Assembly: GCA_913049555.1 (NCBI GenBank)
Contig: CAJWYM010000038.1
Coordinates: 1-35,033 of the forward strand
Reading direction: 5' to 3'
DNA length: 35,033 bases
Source of the DNA: an uncultured Opitutia bacterium
Lineage (GTDB): Bacteria; Verrucomicrobiota; Verrucomicrobiia; Opitutales; CAJWYM01
The first letter of the stretch is position 1; every line of letters starts with the position of its first letter. Shown here piece after piece: positions 9,150 through 17,412 of this stretch. Position numbers and translations under genes: made by a program. The notes under the pieces were generated by a model. It saw only the letters and a list, made by a program, of their open reading frames with translations. It had not been told where the DNA came from and did no database searches.

Positions 9150-9167
9150 TAAAGATAATTATCTTTA
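9150..9167. promoter_or_regulatory. 18-base perfect palindrome upstream of prc
   Basis: TAAAGATAATTATCTTTA is a perfect palindrome ending 27 bases before the prc start. Its core GATAATTATC resembles overlapping GATAAT units of Fur-type boxes, but it differs from the TGCAA repeats next door. It may be an operator or include the -10 of prc. Confidence 0.35.
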
Positions 9168-9194
9168 AAGTCTTTACTACCCGATTTTACTTTT

Positions 9195-11519
9195 ATGATA
9201 CCATTCAAAAAATTATCAATTTTTGCTGTCCTGGTTTATATAAACATATTTTGCATTTTACCTGCTTCAGCCAAAACATTGCAACCCAACTCCTTCATGG
9301 AGGGGGAATCAAGATGGGTTGTTAGATGCTTGCAAAGGCAACATTACAAAAATGAAACTGTAGAGGAACTTGATTTGTCTCAGTTTGTCCGTAATTATTT
9401 AATCGAATTAGATGGGAATCGCTTGTTTTTTCATAAAGACGAGGTAGATCATATGAATGCTCGGTTTGGATTAACGATCAAAACTTATTTAGAAAAAGGG
9501 AATTTGTATCCTGCCTTTGAAATATACAAGGTTTTCCAGACAAGAACTACCGAAAGATTGAATTGGTCTTTGAATCGTCTAGATCAGCCATTTTCTTTTT
9601 TAGAAGATGACCATTACGAACCAGACAGAAGCGAATTAGATTGGCCGGAGAATAAGCAGGATGCAGATAAAATTTGGAGTTTGAAATTAGAATATGAATT
9701 GCTCAATCGCTTGCTTCGTGAATATGACAAGCTAGATCCAAATAAAGTGGATGATGAAATAGAGCTTTCAGAAAGTGAATCAGAGAATCCATTACAAAAT
9801 GAAAACACAGCCCCGGTTCCCCCTCTAGAAGAATATATAAACATAGAATTTGAAAGTGATCGTTACAAAAAAGCTTACAAGGAAGCTGTTTCTGGTCTTA
9901 AGAAAAGGTATAAAAGATTTTTAAAAACTTACAGCGAATATGAGGCAGTAGATGTTCAGGATATCTATCTAAATGCATTGACTCAAATGTATGATCCTCA
10001 CTCAACCTTTTTATCTTCTGATTCTTTGGAGGATTTCAATGTTTCTATGAGAAACTCATTTGTGGGCATTGGTGCTGTTCTCCAATCCGATGATGGCTAT
10101 TGCATCATTAAGGAATTGATTCCTGGAGGTCCTGCTGAAGGTTCTAAAAAAATCAAACCTACAGATACCATCATGGGAGTTGCTCAAGGTTCCGATGAAT
10201 TTGTGGATGTGGTTGAAATGAAGTTGAGTAAAATTGTTAAGTTAATCAAAGGCCCCAAAAACACCACTGTTCGACTTTTGATCAAACCGGGTGATGCATC
10301 AGATCCTTCCGACAGAAATATTATTTCTTTGCAAAGAGATGAAATTAAGCTCACTGCAAATCTTGCAAAAGCGAGTATTATTCAAGTTCCCTTTGAAAAT
10401 GAAACAAAATCGATTGGTGTGATCGATCTTCCCTCTTTCTACTCAAGCTATGAAAATGAGGATTCCAAGTCCTCTGGTACCACCCATGATGTAGAGGAGC
10501 TTATTTACAAACTAAAGGATTCCGGTATTGATGGTTTAATTTTAGATCTTCGTTTTAATGGGGGTGGAATTCTTGAGGAGGCCGTCCATTTGACTGGTTT
10601 GTTTATTCCTAAAGGACCGGTCGTTCAAGTCAAGGATACGAATGGGTCTATTAAAAATTATATGGATCACAACCCTAAGATTGCTTGGGACGGTCCTTTA
10701 ATGGTTATGATCTCTAAATATTCTGCCTCTGCCTCTGAAATTGTTGCTGGCGCATTGAAAGATCACAATCGGGCCATTATTGTGGGAGATTCTTCAACAC
10801 ACGGTAAAGGAACCGTCCAAGCTATTTTTCCAATGAATGTCTCCTTTTTACAAGCAATGGGCAAGGGCAAACAAAGTGCTGCAAAAGTTACTATTCGGAA
10901 ATTTTATCTACCATCAGGCAATTCCACTCAAATTAAAGGAGTTGAATCGCATATCAACATGATATCTGCAAATGAGTTTTTACCGATCGCTGAAGGAGAT
11001 CTTCCAAATGCATTAGAGTGGGATCAAATTAAACCGATTCATTGGTTTAAATATGACAACAAAGAGGCGCTGCAAGTGGCTCCTGTATTGATCGAACAAT
11101 TAAAGGTCAAAAGTAAAAATAGGCAAAAAGAGTTGGAAGAGTTTGATTATATGAAAAGATCGATCGACTGGCTCAAAGAGCAGAGAGACCATAAAATAGT
11201 CTCTCTGAATATATACAACCGATTGGAAGAAAAACATGGAGAGAAATTGTTTCGAAGGAAAATGAATCTGGAGCTTGATACTTTAGAGGAGAATACTTTT
11301 GATCGTGAAGAAGTTCTTTTAAATGTATTTCTAGAACAAGAGGATAAATATAAAGACAATGAAAAGGATGAAGAGGATGAAGTAGAGGGAGAGGATCCTA
11401 CTTTTGACATTCGCCTTCGGGAGGGTGTTAGAATTATGGTTGATTGGATTGAGTTGATAAGCGAGAAAGAAAATTCATCCTCTGTGGCCATTCTAAATTT
11501 AAAGTCTGACCAGTCTTAG
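9195..11519 (+). CDS. prc: Tail-specific periplasmic protease Prc (S41)
   Basis: A 774-residue S41A serine protease that degrades or trims envelope proteins with exposed nonpolar C-termini. The signal peptide ends near ILPASA (about residue 26). A helical N-terminal region is followed by a PDZ domain (VGIGAVLQSDDGYCIIKELIPGGPA) and the protease core (DGLILDLRFNGGGILEEAV, then KYSASASEIVAGAL). By alignment with the Prc/CtpA motif the catalytic Ser is about residue 512 and the Lys about 538 (GKGTVQ), 26 apart, against 25 in E. coli Prc. The C-terminal Prc extension is present and very rich in Glu, Asp and Lys. Length is somewhat over the E. coli enzyme (about 680). It is probably co-transcribed with the CPBP gene 2 bases downstream. 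Confidence 0.95.
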   Translation: MIPFKKLSIFAVLVYINIFCILPASAKTLQPNSFMEGESRWVVRCLQRQHYKNETVEELDLSQFVRNYLIELDGNRLFFHKDEVDHMNARFGLTIKTYLEKGNLYPAFEIYKVFQTRTTERLNWSLNRLDQPFSFLEDDHYEPDRSELDWPENKQDADKIWSLKLEYELLNRLLREYDKLDPNKVDDEIELSESESENPLQNENTAPVPPLEEYINIEFESDRYKKAYKEAVSGLKKRYKRFLKTYSEYEAVDVQDIYLNALTQMYDPHSTFLSSDSLEDFNVSMRNSFVGIGAVLQSDDGYCIIKELIPGGPAEGSKKIKPTDTIMGVAQGSDEFVDVVEMKLSKIVKLIKGPKNTTVRLLIKPGDASDPSDRNIISLQRDEIKLTANLAKASIIQVPFENETKSIGVIDLPSFYSSYENEDSKSSGTTHDVEELIYKLKDSGIDGLILDLRFNGGGILEEAVHLTGLFIPKGPVVQVKDTNGSIKNYMDHNPKIAWDGPLMVMISKYSASASEIVAGALKDHNRAIIVGDSSTHGKGTVQAIFPMNVSFLQAMGKGKQSAAKVTIRKFYLPSGNSTQIKGVESHINMISANEFLPIAEGDLPNALEWDQIKPIHWFKYDNKEALQVAPVLIEQLKVKSKNRQKELEEFDYMKRSIDWLKEQRDHKIVSLNIYNRLEEKHGEKLFRRKMNLELDTLEENTFDREEVLLNVFLEQEDKYKDNEKDEEDEVEGEDPTFDIRLREGVRIMVDWIELISEKENSSSVAILNLKSDQS

Positions 11520-11521
11520 TC

Positions 11522-12358
11522 GTGCCATTAGAAATCGCATATGCGATTTGCATCATTGTCTCAGGATTGTTTGTTCGATCTCAAATCTGGCCAAAATATC
11601 GTTCTATAAATCGAACGGTTCCCAAAGTTGATTTAAGTTGGTTGGATGGGGGGATTTGTTTGTGGATTGTTTTCGTTTCTGTATTGGTGTCTCAATTCTT
11701 TATTTCACGGTTACTTCAATCTGGATTGTATAAGAATTATTTTGAAGAGGATCTCCTTCTTCGCTATTCGTTGCTTGCTCTGAGTTTGCAAATTCCAATG
11801 GTTTTTATTGTTTTTGGAATTTCATTCTATAAAAAGAATTTGCAGGGTATATTGGACAAATCTTTTTTTATGCCCTCTAAAGAAGCGATTCATTTTGGTT
11901 CTTATGCATTCTTTGCTTATATTCCGATCATTTTGTTGGTAACGCTTCTGAATCGTTATTTTTTGGAACAGATTTCGCGGTTGGGATGGATGGAGTTGCC
12001 TGCTCAACAGGATTTAGTAGAGATTTACAAAACTGCTGATCTCAGTATCTCATTTGGATTACTGACTCTATGCACAACTATTATAGCCCCGGTAGCTGAG
12101 GAGTTGTTCTTTAGGGGAGTCATTTATCGTTTTCTAAAGAATCACCTGAATATAAAAACTTCGATGATAATTAGTGGTTTTATTTTTGCTGGGATTCATA
12201 TGCATCTATCGGTGTTTGTTCCTCTCTTTGTTCTTGGCTTTCTGTTAGCAAAAACCTACGAGAAGTCAGGCAACTTATGGTCCTGTATTCTATTTCATGC
12301 TTTGTTCAATACACAAACTTTGTTTGTTCTTATCTTGCAAAAGTGGGCTCACGCTTGA
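11522..12358 (+). CDS. CPBP-family intramembrane metalloprotease
   Basis: 278 residues with about seven or eight membrane segments and the ABI/CPBP motifs: EELFFRG from Glu193, FAGIHMH, and a C-terminal HALFN. The Glu-Glu-x3-Arg and His residues are those proposed as the catalytic site of CPBP (Rce1-like) glutamic or metallo-endopeptidases in the cytoplasmic membrane. The start is GTG at 11522, only 2 bases after the prc stop, so the two proteases form a small operon. The bacterial substrate is unknown; suggested roles are protein maturation or envelope signalling. Confidence 0.9.
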   Translation: MPLEIAYAICIIVSGLFVRSQIWPKYRSINRTVPKVDLSWLDGGICLWIVFVSVLVSQFFISRLLQSGLYKNYFEEDLLLRYSLLALSLQIPMVFIVFGISFYKKNLQGILDKSFFMPSKEAIHFGSYAFFAYIPIILLVTLLNRYFLEQISRLGWMELPAQQDLVEIYKTADLSISFGLLTLCTTIIAPVAEELFFRGVIYRFLKNHLNIKTSMIISGFIFAGIHMHLSVFVPLFVLGFLLAKTYEKSGNLWSCILFHALFNTQTLFVLILQKWAHA

Positions 12359-12361
12359 GCC
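12346..12361 (+). terminator. Possible weak terminator hairpin after the CPBP gene
   Basis: GGCTCA, loop CGCT, TGAGCC form a 6-bp GC-rich stem that overlaps the CPBP stop codon. It is followed by a T-rich but interrupted stretch (TTGATGATTTATTTTT), so termination would be weak. No better terminator is visible before the T2SS operon. Confidence 0.35.
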
Positions 12362-12427
12362 TTGATGATTTATTTTTAATAGAGCTCTTATGTATAAAAT
12401 TCACAGAAATTTGATTGGATAAATTTT

Positions 12428-12446
12428 ATCTGATCTGGTATCAGAT
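12428..12446. repeat. 7-bp inverted repeat upstream of the T2SS operon
   Basis: ATCTGAT, five bases, ATCAGAT, about 150 bases before gspG. It could be a weak hairpin or an operator; nothing else decides between these. Confidence 0.25.
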
Positions 12447-12528
12447 TTTAGAGAGCAATCTTAGTTTGATCGTCCCTTTAATCATAAAAATAGGGTGGGT
12501 CAATTTTACCAATTAAAACGAATGCCTT

Positions 12529-12565
12529 GAATAATTGTGATTATTCTTTTTAATAACCATATACT
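12529..12565 (+). promoter_or_regulatory. Predicted T2SS operon promoter with inverted repeat over the -35 region
   Basis: TATACT (12560-12565) is a 5/6 match to the -10 consensus, 33 bases before the gspG ATG. The -35 region is weak (GTGATT-like) and overlaps an inverted repeat GAATAAT-TGTG-ATTATTC (12529-12546). A poor -35 with an overlapping palindrome suggests regulated expression. The leader contains no Shine-Dalgarno sequence. Confidence 0.35.
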
Positions 12566-12598
12566 CCTTGTAACAATTTCTGCCTCCTCTAGTTAGAT

Positions 12599-13030
12599 AT
12601 GTTTATGAACTCATCCAAACGCCTCGGTTTTACCTTACTGGAAATATTAATAGCAATCGCATTGTTAGCAGCGATTGCTGCTCTTTTGATTACGAATTTG
12701 GATAAAATTTTGGGGGGTGGCAAGAAGGAGATCGCTAGAATTTTCGTCAATGAAACTTTAGTCACTCCTTTGATGACCTATCGAGTGAATGTTGGAAGTT
12801 ATCCTTCTACAGAAGAGGGCTTGGAGGCTCTTATGACTCAACCCTCAGAAGAAACAGAAAATTGGGATGGCCCCTATGTAACGAAGTTGAGTAAGGATCC
12901 TTGGGGACGGCCTTACAATTACAAGTTCCCAGGAATTCAAAACCTTGAAAAGTTTGATTTATGGTCATTGGGTCCTGATGGAGTTGAAAGTGAGGACGAC
13001 ATTGTGAATTGGAACAATGCAAAAGAGTAA
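12599..13030 (+). CDS. gspG: Major pseudopilin GspG
   Basis: Major subunit of the periplasmic T2SS pseudopilus, 143 residues. The type III signal MFMNSSKRLG|FTLLEI is cut by prepilin peptidase after Gly10, leaving Phe+1 and Glu+5, followed by a hydrophobic helix. The GspG signature is clear: GSYPSTEEGLEAL, then WDGPYVTKLSKDPWGRPYNYKFPG, and FDLWSLGPDGVESEDDI, where acidic residues bind structural calcium. It is the first T2SS gene. A second ATG two codons later (12605) is an equally possible start. Confidence 0.96.
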   Translation: MFMNSSKRLGFTLLEILIAIALLAAIAALLITNLDKILGGGKKEIARIFVNETLVTPLMTYRVNVGSYPSTEEGLEALMTQPSEETENWDGPYVTKLSKDPWGRPYNYKFPGIQNLEKFDLWSLGPDGVESEDDIVNWNNAKE

Positions 13031-13045
13031 GTATGCATTCTGTAA

Positions 13046-13549
13046 ATGTATAAAAAAGCATTTACCCTTTTAGAGGTATTTATGGTGGTTTCTTTAATCG
13101 GGGCCCTATCTGTTCTATTTATATTGCCTATTTTTGGATCAGGAAGCAGGTTGGGGAATATTAAGTCTTCAGAACTAATTGCTCGTGTAGTACAAGCAGC
13201 TAGAACCTATGCTCTGAATGATGGTGTTGGGATTGGTTTGGGTTTTGATTCGGAAAAACAAATTTTCATTTTAAAAGATGCATTTGGCAATTTTGTCCAA
13301 TCGTTTCCAATGGATGAGGGCTATGAATCTAGCCATGAAGTTTATTTTCATCGAATTGCTCCAGAGTTAGAATTAAACGGTGCCCCTGTTTATGCATCTG
13401 AGGAAAGGGAAATCGACTCTATATTCTTTTCTGCAATTGGGGTTTCTGCTCCCTTTAGGGTGAGCGTTCAAAGCGAAAATGGAGAAAAAAGTTTTAGAAT
13501 CCATGGTTTGAGCGGACAAGTTGTTGTGGAGGATTTGTATCATTTTTAA
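13046..13549 (+). CDS. gspH: Minor pseudopilin GspH-like
   Basis: 167 residues, T2SS minor pseudopilin. The leader is MYKKA|FTLLEVFMVVSLIGAL: the residue before the cleavage site is Ala rather than the usual Gly, while Phe+1 and Glu+5 are kept. The C-terminal beta domain ends with SVQSENGEKSFRIHGLSGQV, resembling the GspH/FimT fold (ALNDGVGIGLGFDSEKQIF earlier). Assignment to GspH rests on position after gspG and this domain. It starts 15 bases after gspG. Confidence 0.85.
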   Translation: MYKKAFTLLEVFMVVSLIGALSVLFILPIFGSGSRLGNIKSSELIARVVQAARTYALNDGVGIGLGFDSEKQIFILKDAFGNFVQSFPMDEGYESSHEVYFHRIAPELELNGAPVYASEEREIDSIFFSAIGVSAPFRVSVQSENGEKSFRIHGLSGQVVVEDLYHF

Positions 13550-13553
13550 TTTT

Positions 13554-14045
13554 ATGCGAAAATGTTCTGATAATTCTGATCCCTCAAGGACCTGCTCTTT
13601 TTTATTGAAAAAAAAGGGGTTTACTTTGGCTGAAGTTTTCATTGCTTTGATATTATTTGCGGCCACGGTAGCCATTTTTTCAGAAACAATACGCAATACA
13701 TTTATTGCTTTTGAAAAAGTTGAGTTTTCAGATTCATCCTCCAATGTGCAAACTTTGGTTAGAAAAGAAATTCTGAGTATTCTTGATGTTGATATTTTAG
13801 AGTCAGGCGGGGTTATGAGAGTCAGGGATTTGGACATTTATTGGAAAGCTGAAATTTTCCCCGTAGAGCTATTAGATACTTGGATGGTCTCTATTCTTTA
13901 TGAGTCAAAGGGATCCTTAAGCTCCTCCCAACAGCAGATGGATCTTTTTCTTTATCGTCCTTCGTGGTCGGTTCCAGAGGATAGAATGCAATTAAAAGAA
14001 ATCCGATTTGCGGAGTGGGAGGATGCGTATCAAAACGAAATCTGA
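13554..14045 (+). CDS. gspI: Minor pseudopilin GspI-like
   Basis: 163 residues from the chosen ATG. An unusually long leader of about 22 residues (MRKCSDNSDPSRTCSFLLKKKG) precedes FTLAEVFIALILFAATVAIF, with Gly-1, Phe+1 and Glu+5. The chosen start lies 4 bases after gspH; an in-frame upstream start at 13521 would overlap gspH. GspI identity comes from order and size; sequence similarity to other GspI is limited to the pilin helix as far as I can see. It overlaps gspJ. Confidence 0.8.
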   Translation: MRKCSDNSDPSRTCSFLLKKKGFTLAEVFIALILFAATVAIFSETIRNTFIAFEKVEFSDSSSNVQTLVRKEILSILDVDILESGGVMRVRDLDIYWKAEIFPVELLDTWMVSILYESKGSLSSSQQQMDLFLYRPSWSVPEDRMQLKEIRFAEWEDAYQNEI

Positions 14046-14685
14046 GACGATCCATTTTAAAAATGGCTTTACATTTTTAGAGGCATTGATTGCGCTTTCT
14101 CTCGTTGGTTTAATCTTTTTGACCGGTTCGAGCTTTGCCAGATCCTTATTTTTATTATGGGAAAAGGTAGAGGATTTACCAAATTTTAGAGAGCATTATG
14201 TCTCCGTGTCTGGATTGTTGAATTCAATGATAGATGCTGAAGTGAATAACCCGCTAAAATCTAGACAAATCTCTTGGGGTCGTGTTGAGGGTATTAAAAA
14301 AAATCTGGTTGAGTTTCGAACTCGAAATCCCTCTCAATTATTTGTTACGGATCCCGAGTCACCGAGTACTGATTTGATCCTTTTTTTGTACTATCATGAA
14401 AGCGATGGTTTGTCTTTTATCTGGAAAAACCTAGCAAGGGGGAGCAAACAAAGAGATTGGATTCGGACTCCAGTAAGCTCAATGATTGAGCAAGTCGAGT
14501 TTGTCTTTGTGGATCCTGAAACCGGTGAAGAGGAAATAGAATTGGATACAGATGAATCGGAAAATGATTTTGAAGTGAATCCTTCTGCAATGAGAATTTA
14601 TTTTGCCTCTAAGGGTAGAAAGCATACAGAAGAATTTCTCTTTAATTCTAGTTTTAACAATTTGCCTGAGGTGCTCCTATATTAG
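14023..14685 (+). CDS. gspJ: Minor pseudopilin GspJ-like
   Basis: 220 residues. The leader MRIKTKSETIHFKNG is followed by FTFLEALIALSLVGLIFLTGSSF (Gly-1, Phe+1, Glu+5), then a larger beta-rich domain typical of GspJ, which forms the tip with GspI and GspK. ATG 14023 is preceded by GGAG at a good distance, which favours it over an upstream TTG (14008). It overlaps the gspI end by 23 bases. Confidence 0.82.
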   Translation: MRIKTKSETIHFKNGFTFLEALIALSLVGLIFLTGSSFARSLFLLWEKVEDLPNFREHYVSVSGLLNSMIDAEVNNPLKSRQISWGRVEGIKKNLVEFRTRNPSQLFVTDPESPSTDLILFLYYHESDGLSFIWKNLARGSKQRDWIRTPVSSMIEQVEFVFVDPETGEEEIELDTDESENDFEVNPSAMRIYFASKGRKHTEEFLFNSSFNNLPEVLLY

Positions 14686-14687
14686 TT

Positions 14688-15809
14688 ATGACTAGATCTT
14701 TAAATAGAAACCGAGCTGGAACAGTTGTCCTTTTAGTCCTTGGTTACACTACATTTATCGCATTTGTATCCATGAAGGTTATTGAAGGGATTCGAGATGA
14801 AATAAAAAACGTTGGATTCCCAGGAGAAAAGCAGGAATTACGATTGGTTGCCCATCAAGCATTGGAGCTTTCAATTGCTGTTTTAGCTGAAATCCGAGAA
14901 TTAGATCAACAATTGTACAGTCCCTCCCAAGGTTGGGGAAATTTGAATCAGTACCTTAATTTGGAAGTGAATGAAGAGGAGGAAGATCCTTTAAATCTTT
15001 TACCAGATTTTGAATCTATACAATTTGGGCCGGGTATTGAAGTTCAGATTCGATTGATGGATGAATCTGGTAAAATTCCATTGAATGTGAAAGCCGAAGA
15101 AGCCTTAGAGGACTTCTTTTTAAGCCAAGAATTGAATGAAACGGAAGCGAATATACTCAAAGACAGTTTGTTGGATTGGATCGATTCTGACAATAAAGTT
15201 CGATTGTACGGGGCTGAAAAAAATTATTACAGAAAACTTGAAGATCCTATTTCTATCGCGAATAAATTTTTAGAATTTGAACAGGATCTTTTTAATATTC
15301 AGGGTTTTGAAGAGCTATTTCGAGGAGATGATTTACTTCCTAATCAATTGTTTGCAGCGTTTTGGAATGTTTTTACATTGTATCAACACAGAGGTGTAAA
15401 CTACAACACAGCGAATCCGGAAACTTTATTGGTTTTGGATGAGGAATTAGAATTTGATGCAGAAAAACTTCAACAATTTCTAGCAGGACCAGACAATATT
15501 AGAAATACAAAAGACGATCGAATTCTAAGACCAAACCAGGAGGATCAAGAAGATTATCCCAGAGACAAATTTGGAGAATTTTTACCCTTTGATCGGATTT
15601 CACAATATTTTAAATTGGAGATCGAGACCTCACGGGGAAATTCTCAGTATCTTTTATCCTCCATTTTCGATTTTTCAAAACCTGGATCCGTTTACCCCTG
15701 CACTCTTCTTAAGATATTGGAAAATCAAAAAATCATTCATGCCTACAAACCAGAGATCTTTGATGGCAATTCCATCGATCCAATAGAAAATTTAGGAGAT
15801 CTTTTATGA
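14688..15809 (+). CDS. gspK: Minor pseudopilin GspK
   Basis: 373 residues, T2SS tip pseudopilin. The N-terminal helix RAGTVVLLVLGYTTFIAF lacks Glu at position +5, as is normal for GspK. The large inserted domain shows GspK hallmarks: SGKIPLNVKAEE, then LKDSLLDWIDSDNKVRLYGAEKNYY (compare the family pattern LLDWIDxDxxxRxxGAExxYY), and VNYNTANPETLL near the C-terminal region. It is longer than the roughly 320 usual for the family. It follows gspJ after 2 bases and overlaps gspL by 4. Confidence 0.88.
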   Translation: MTRSLNRNRAGTVVLLVLGYTTFIAFVSMKVIEGIRDEIKNVGFPGEKQELRLVAHQALELSIAVLAEIRELDQQLYSPSQGWGNLNQYLNLEVNEEEEDPLNLLPDFESIQFGPGIEVQIRLMDESGKIPLNVKAEEALEDFFLSQELNETEANILKDSLLDWIDSDNKVRLYGAEKNYYRKLEDPISIANKFLEFEQDLFNIQGFEELFRGDDLLPNQLFAAFWNVFTLYQHRGVNYNTANPETLLVLDEELEFDAEKLQQFLAGPDNIRNTKDDRILRPNQEDQEDYPRDKFGEFLPFDRISQYFKLEIETSRGNSQYLLSSIFDFSKPGSVYPCTLLKILENQKIIHAYKPEIFDGNSIDPIENLGDLL

Positions 15810-16912
15810 ACCGGATCATAAATGTATATCAAGATCTTTTGATCTTACCTTCAGCATTGTTTCTTTATTTTACTGAACACTTGCAGGGTAAACTTTCACC
15901 CAAAGAGTTGGGGCAGTATATTCGGGGCCGATTAGAGGAGGAATCCTTATTAGAACTGGAGCAAATTGCATGGGGACACTTTTATGATAAAAAATCAGGT
16001 GAACTGTTTGTTTTTTACACCAGCAAAAAAGAAGTTCAATCTTATTTAAATACAGCCAATCAAATGAATAAAAAGGTAAAATGGGTGGTTCCTTCCTTTG
16101 CCTTAATTTCTAATCTTTCCATCAAAGAAAAGCCTTCATCGATCTTTATTAAAGATGCTGAGAGTGATTGCCAAATTGTATTTCCAAATAAAAAGACAAG
16201 CATTCCCAGTGAATTGTTAAGTTCCTATATTTCTGACACGAGGAAAGACAAGCAGGCTCTAGATCCCTATCTTTTAAAAGCTGTGGATCTAAATTCAAAA
16301 ACAAGAAACTATTGCGTATTGTGGGAAAATAATGAGGTCATAAGTCGATTGGCCTTAAGTGAACAGAAACTATTGGCCTTGGATTTACAGGATGAAGAAT
16401 ACTTATTTCAAATTCGTAGTGAGTTAAAGCAAAAGCAAATAACTCGGGCCTCCTTAATCGGGAATGGTTTTTTATTTTTTATTTTGTTGGTGTACCAGCT
16501 TTTTTCATGGTCAAATTCTTGGCAATACAATGCCTCTCTGGAGCAGTTTGAATCTCAAAGGAAGCAAGTGAGCGAAATTGAAAGCCAAGACAAGTTGGCA
16601 TCCGTCTTGCGGTCTTTTAGTAAAGGTGCTTTTAGACCCTTTGATTGGCTGTTGTATTTGAATGATCTAAGGCCACCGAATATGTCAATCTCTGTATTTC
16701 GAATTGGCGAAGACGGTCGCATGACTTTTCAAGCAAAAGCCGAACTTGCAAGTGAGATGAATCTTTTTCAGCAAATTCTGGAAAAAGATATCCACTTTAA
16801 AAGTGTAACCTTTGACAATGTAAGATCCAAGACCCAGGGCGTTGAATTCGGGGTTGTCATAAAGCTTCAGAGTCGGAACCCTAAATCATCCAGTGAAAGG
16901 CCGAAATCATGA
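15806..16912 (+). CDS. gspL: GspL-like inner-membrane platform protein
   Basis: 368 residues. A cytoplasmic domain (about 1-210), probably of the actin-like GspL/PilM type that holds the ATPase GspE, is followed by one membrane segment (LIGNGFLFFILLVYQLFSW, about 220-238) and a periplasmic coiled-coil plus ferredoxin-like domain (FDWLLYLNDLRPPNMSISVF, typical of GspL/PilN). Overall sequence is divergent; placement between gspK and gspM and the topology decide the call. It overlaps neighbours by 4-base ATGA junctions at both ends. Confidence 0.8.
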   Translation: MNRIINVYQDLLILPSALFLYFTEHLQGKLSPKELGQYIRGRLEEESLLELEQIAWGHFYDKKSGELFVFYTSKKEVQSYLNTANQMNKKVKWVVPSFALISNLSIKEKPSSIFIKDAESDCQIVFPNKKTSIPSELLSSYISDTRKDKQALDPYLLKAVDLNSKTRNYCVLWENNEVISRLALSEQKLLALDLQDEEYLFQIRSELKQKQITRASLIGNGFLFFILLVYQLFSWSNSWQYNASLEQFESQRKQVSEIESQDKLASVLRSFSKGAFRPFDWLLYLNDLRPPNMSISVFRIGEDGRMTFQAKAELASEMNLFQQILEKDIHFKSVTFDNVRSKTQGVEFGVVIKLQSRNPKSSSERPKS

Positions 16913-17412
16913 GGGTATCTACGAGAGAAAAATGGATGTTACATAGCCTTGTGTTTGTCCTTTTATTAATCTGGTTTAGCTTTGTAAACAATCGTTATTC
17001 GGAAAAGAGTCGCTTACTAAAAGAGGTCAAACAAGAGTTGATCGTTCAAAATGTTTGGATTCAAAATTCAGAAAAAATAAATGCTAAGTTGGATCAAGCA
17101 CTTAGCAGCTTTGAGTCCAGTAAATCTTTAAACTCAGCGGGTCTCACTGCATTCGTGGATACGATCGTTAGAGATTTAAAATTGGAACATGATTTAAATA
17201 CTGAAGACAGCTCCATGCACAAAGTGTACAACAAGCACACGGTTACAATCCGGATTCAAAACACCCACCTAATGCAATTGCTGCTTTTAGAATCTGAAAT
17301 TGCTCAACAATACCCTACAATAAATATGGAAACCATTGCGATTACTCCGAATAAGGCAAACCCAAACATTTTGAACGCTGCTATGAAAATTAATACTTAT
17401 GAACTCAATTAA
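16909..17412 (+). CDS. gspM: GspM-like inner-membrane platform protein
   Basis: 167 residues with a short cytoplasmic N-terminus, one membrane segment (MLHSLVFVLLLIWFSFV, about 10-26), a coiled coil, and a small periplasmic domain that could be the ferredoxin-like GspM/PilO fold. GspM pairs with GspL to stabilise the ATPase platform. Sequence similarity is weak, as usual in the family; the call rests on size, topology and position. It overlaps gspD by 14 bases. Confidence 0.78.
   Translation: MRVSTREKWMLHSLVFVLLLIWFSFVNNRYSEKSRLLKEVKQELIVQNVWIQNSEKINAKLDQALSSFESSKSLNSAGLTAFVDTIVRDLKLEHDLNTEDSSMHKVYNKHTVTIRIQNTHLMQLLLLESEIAQQYPTINMETIAITPNKANPNILNAAMKINTYELN

Noticed and set aside
9134-9325. 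Plus-strand frame overlapping the prc start
   Set aside because: Shadow of the prc signal-peptide region, with no match to any pattern.
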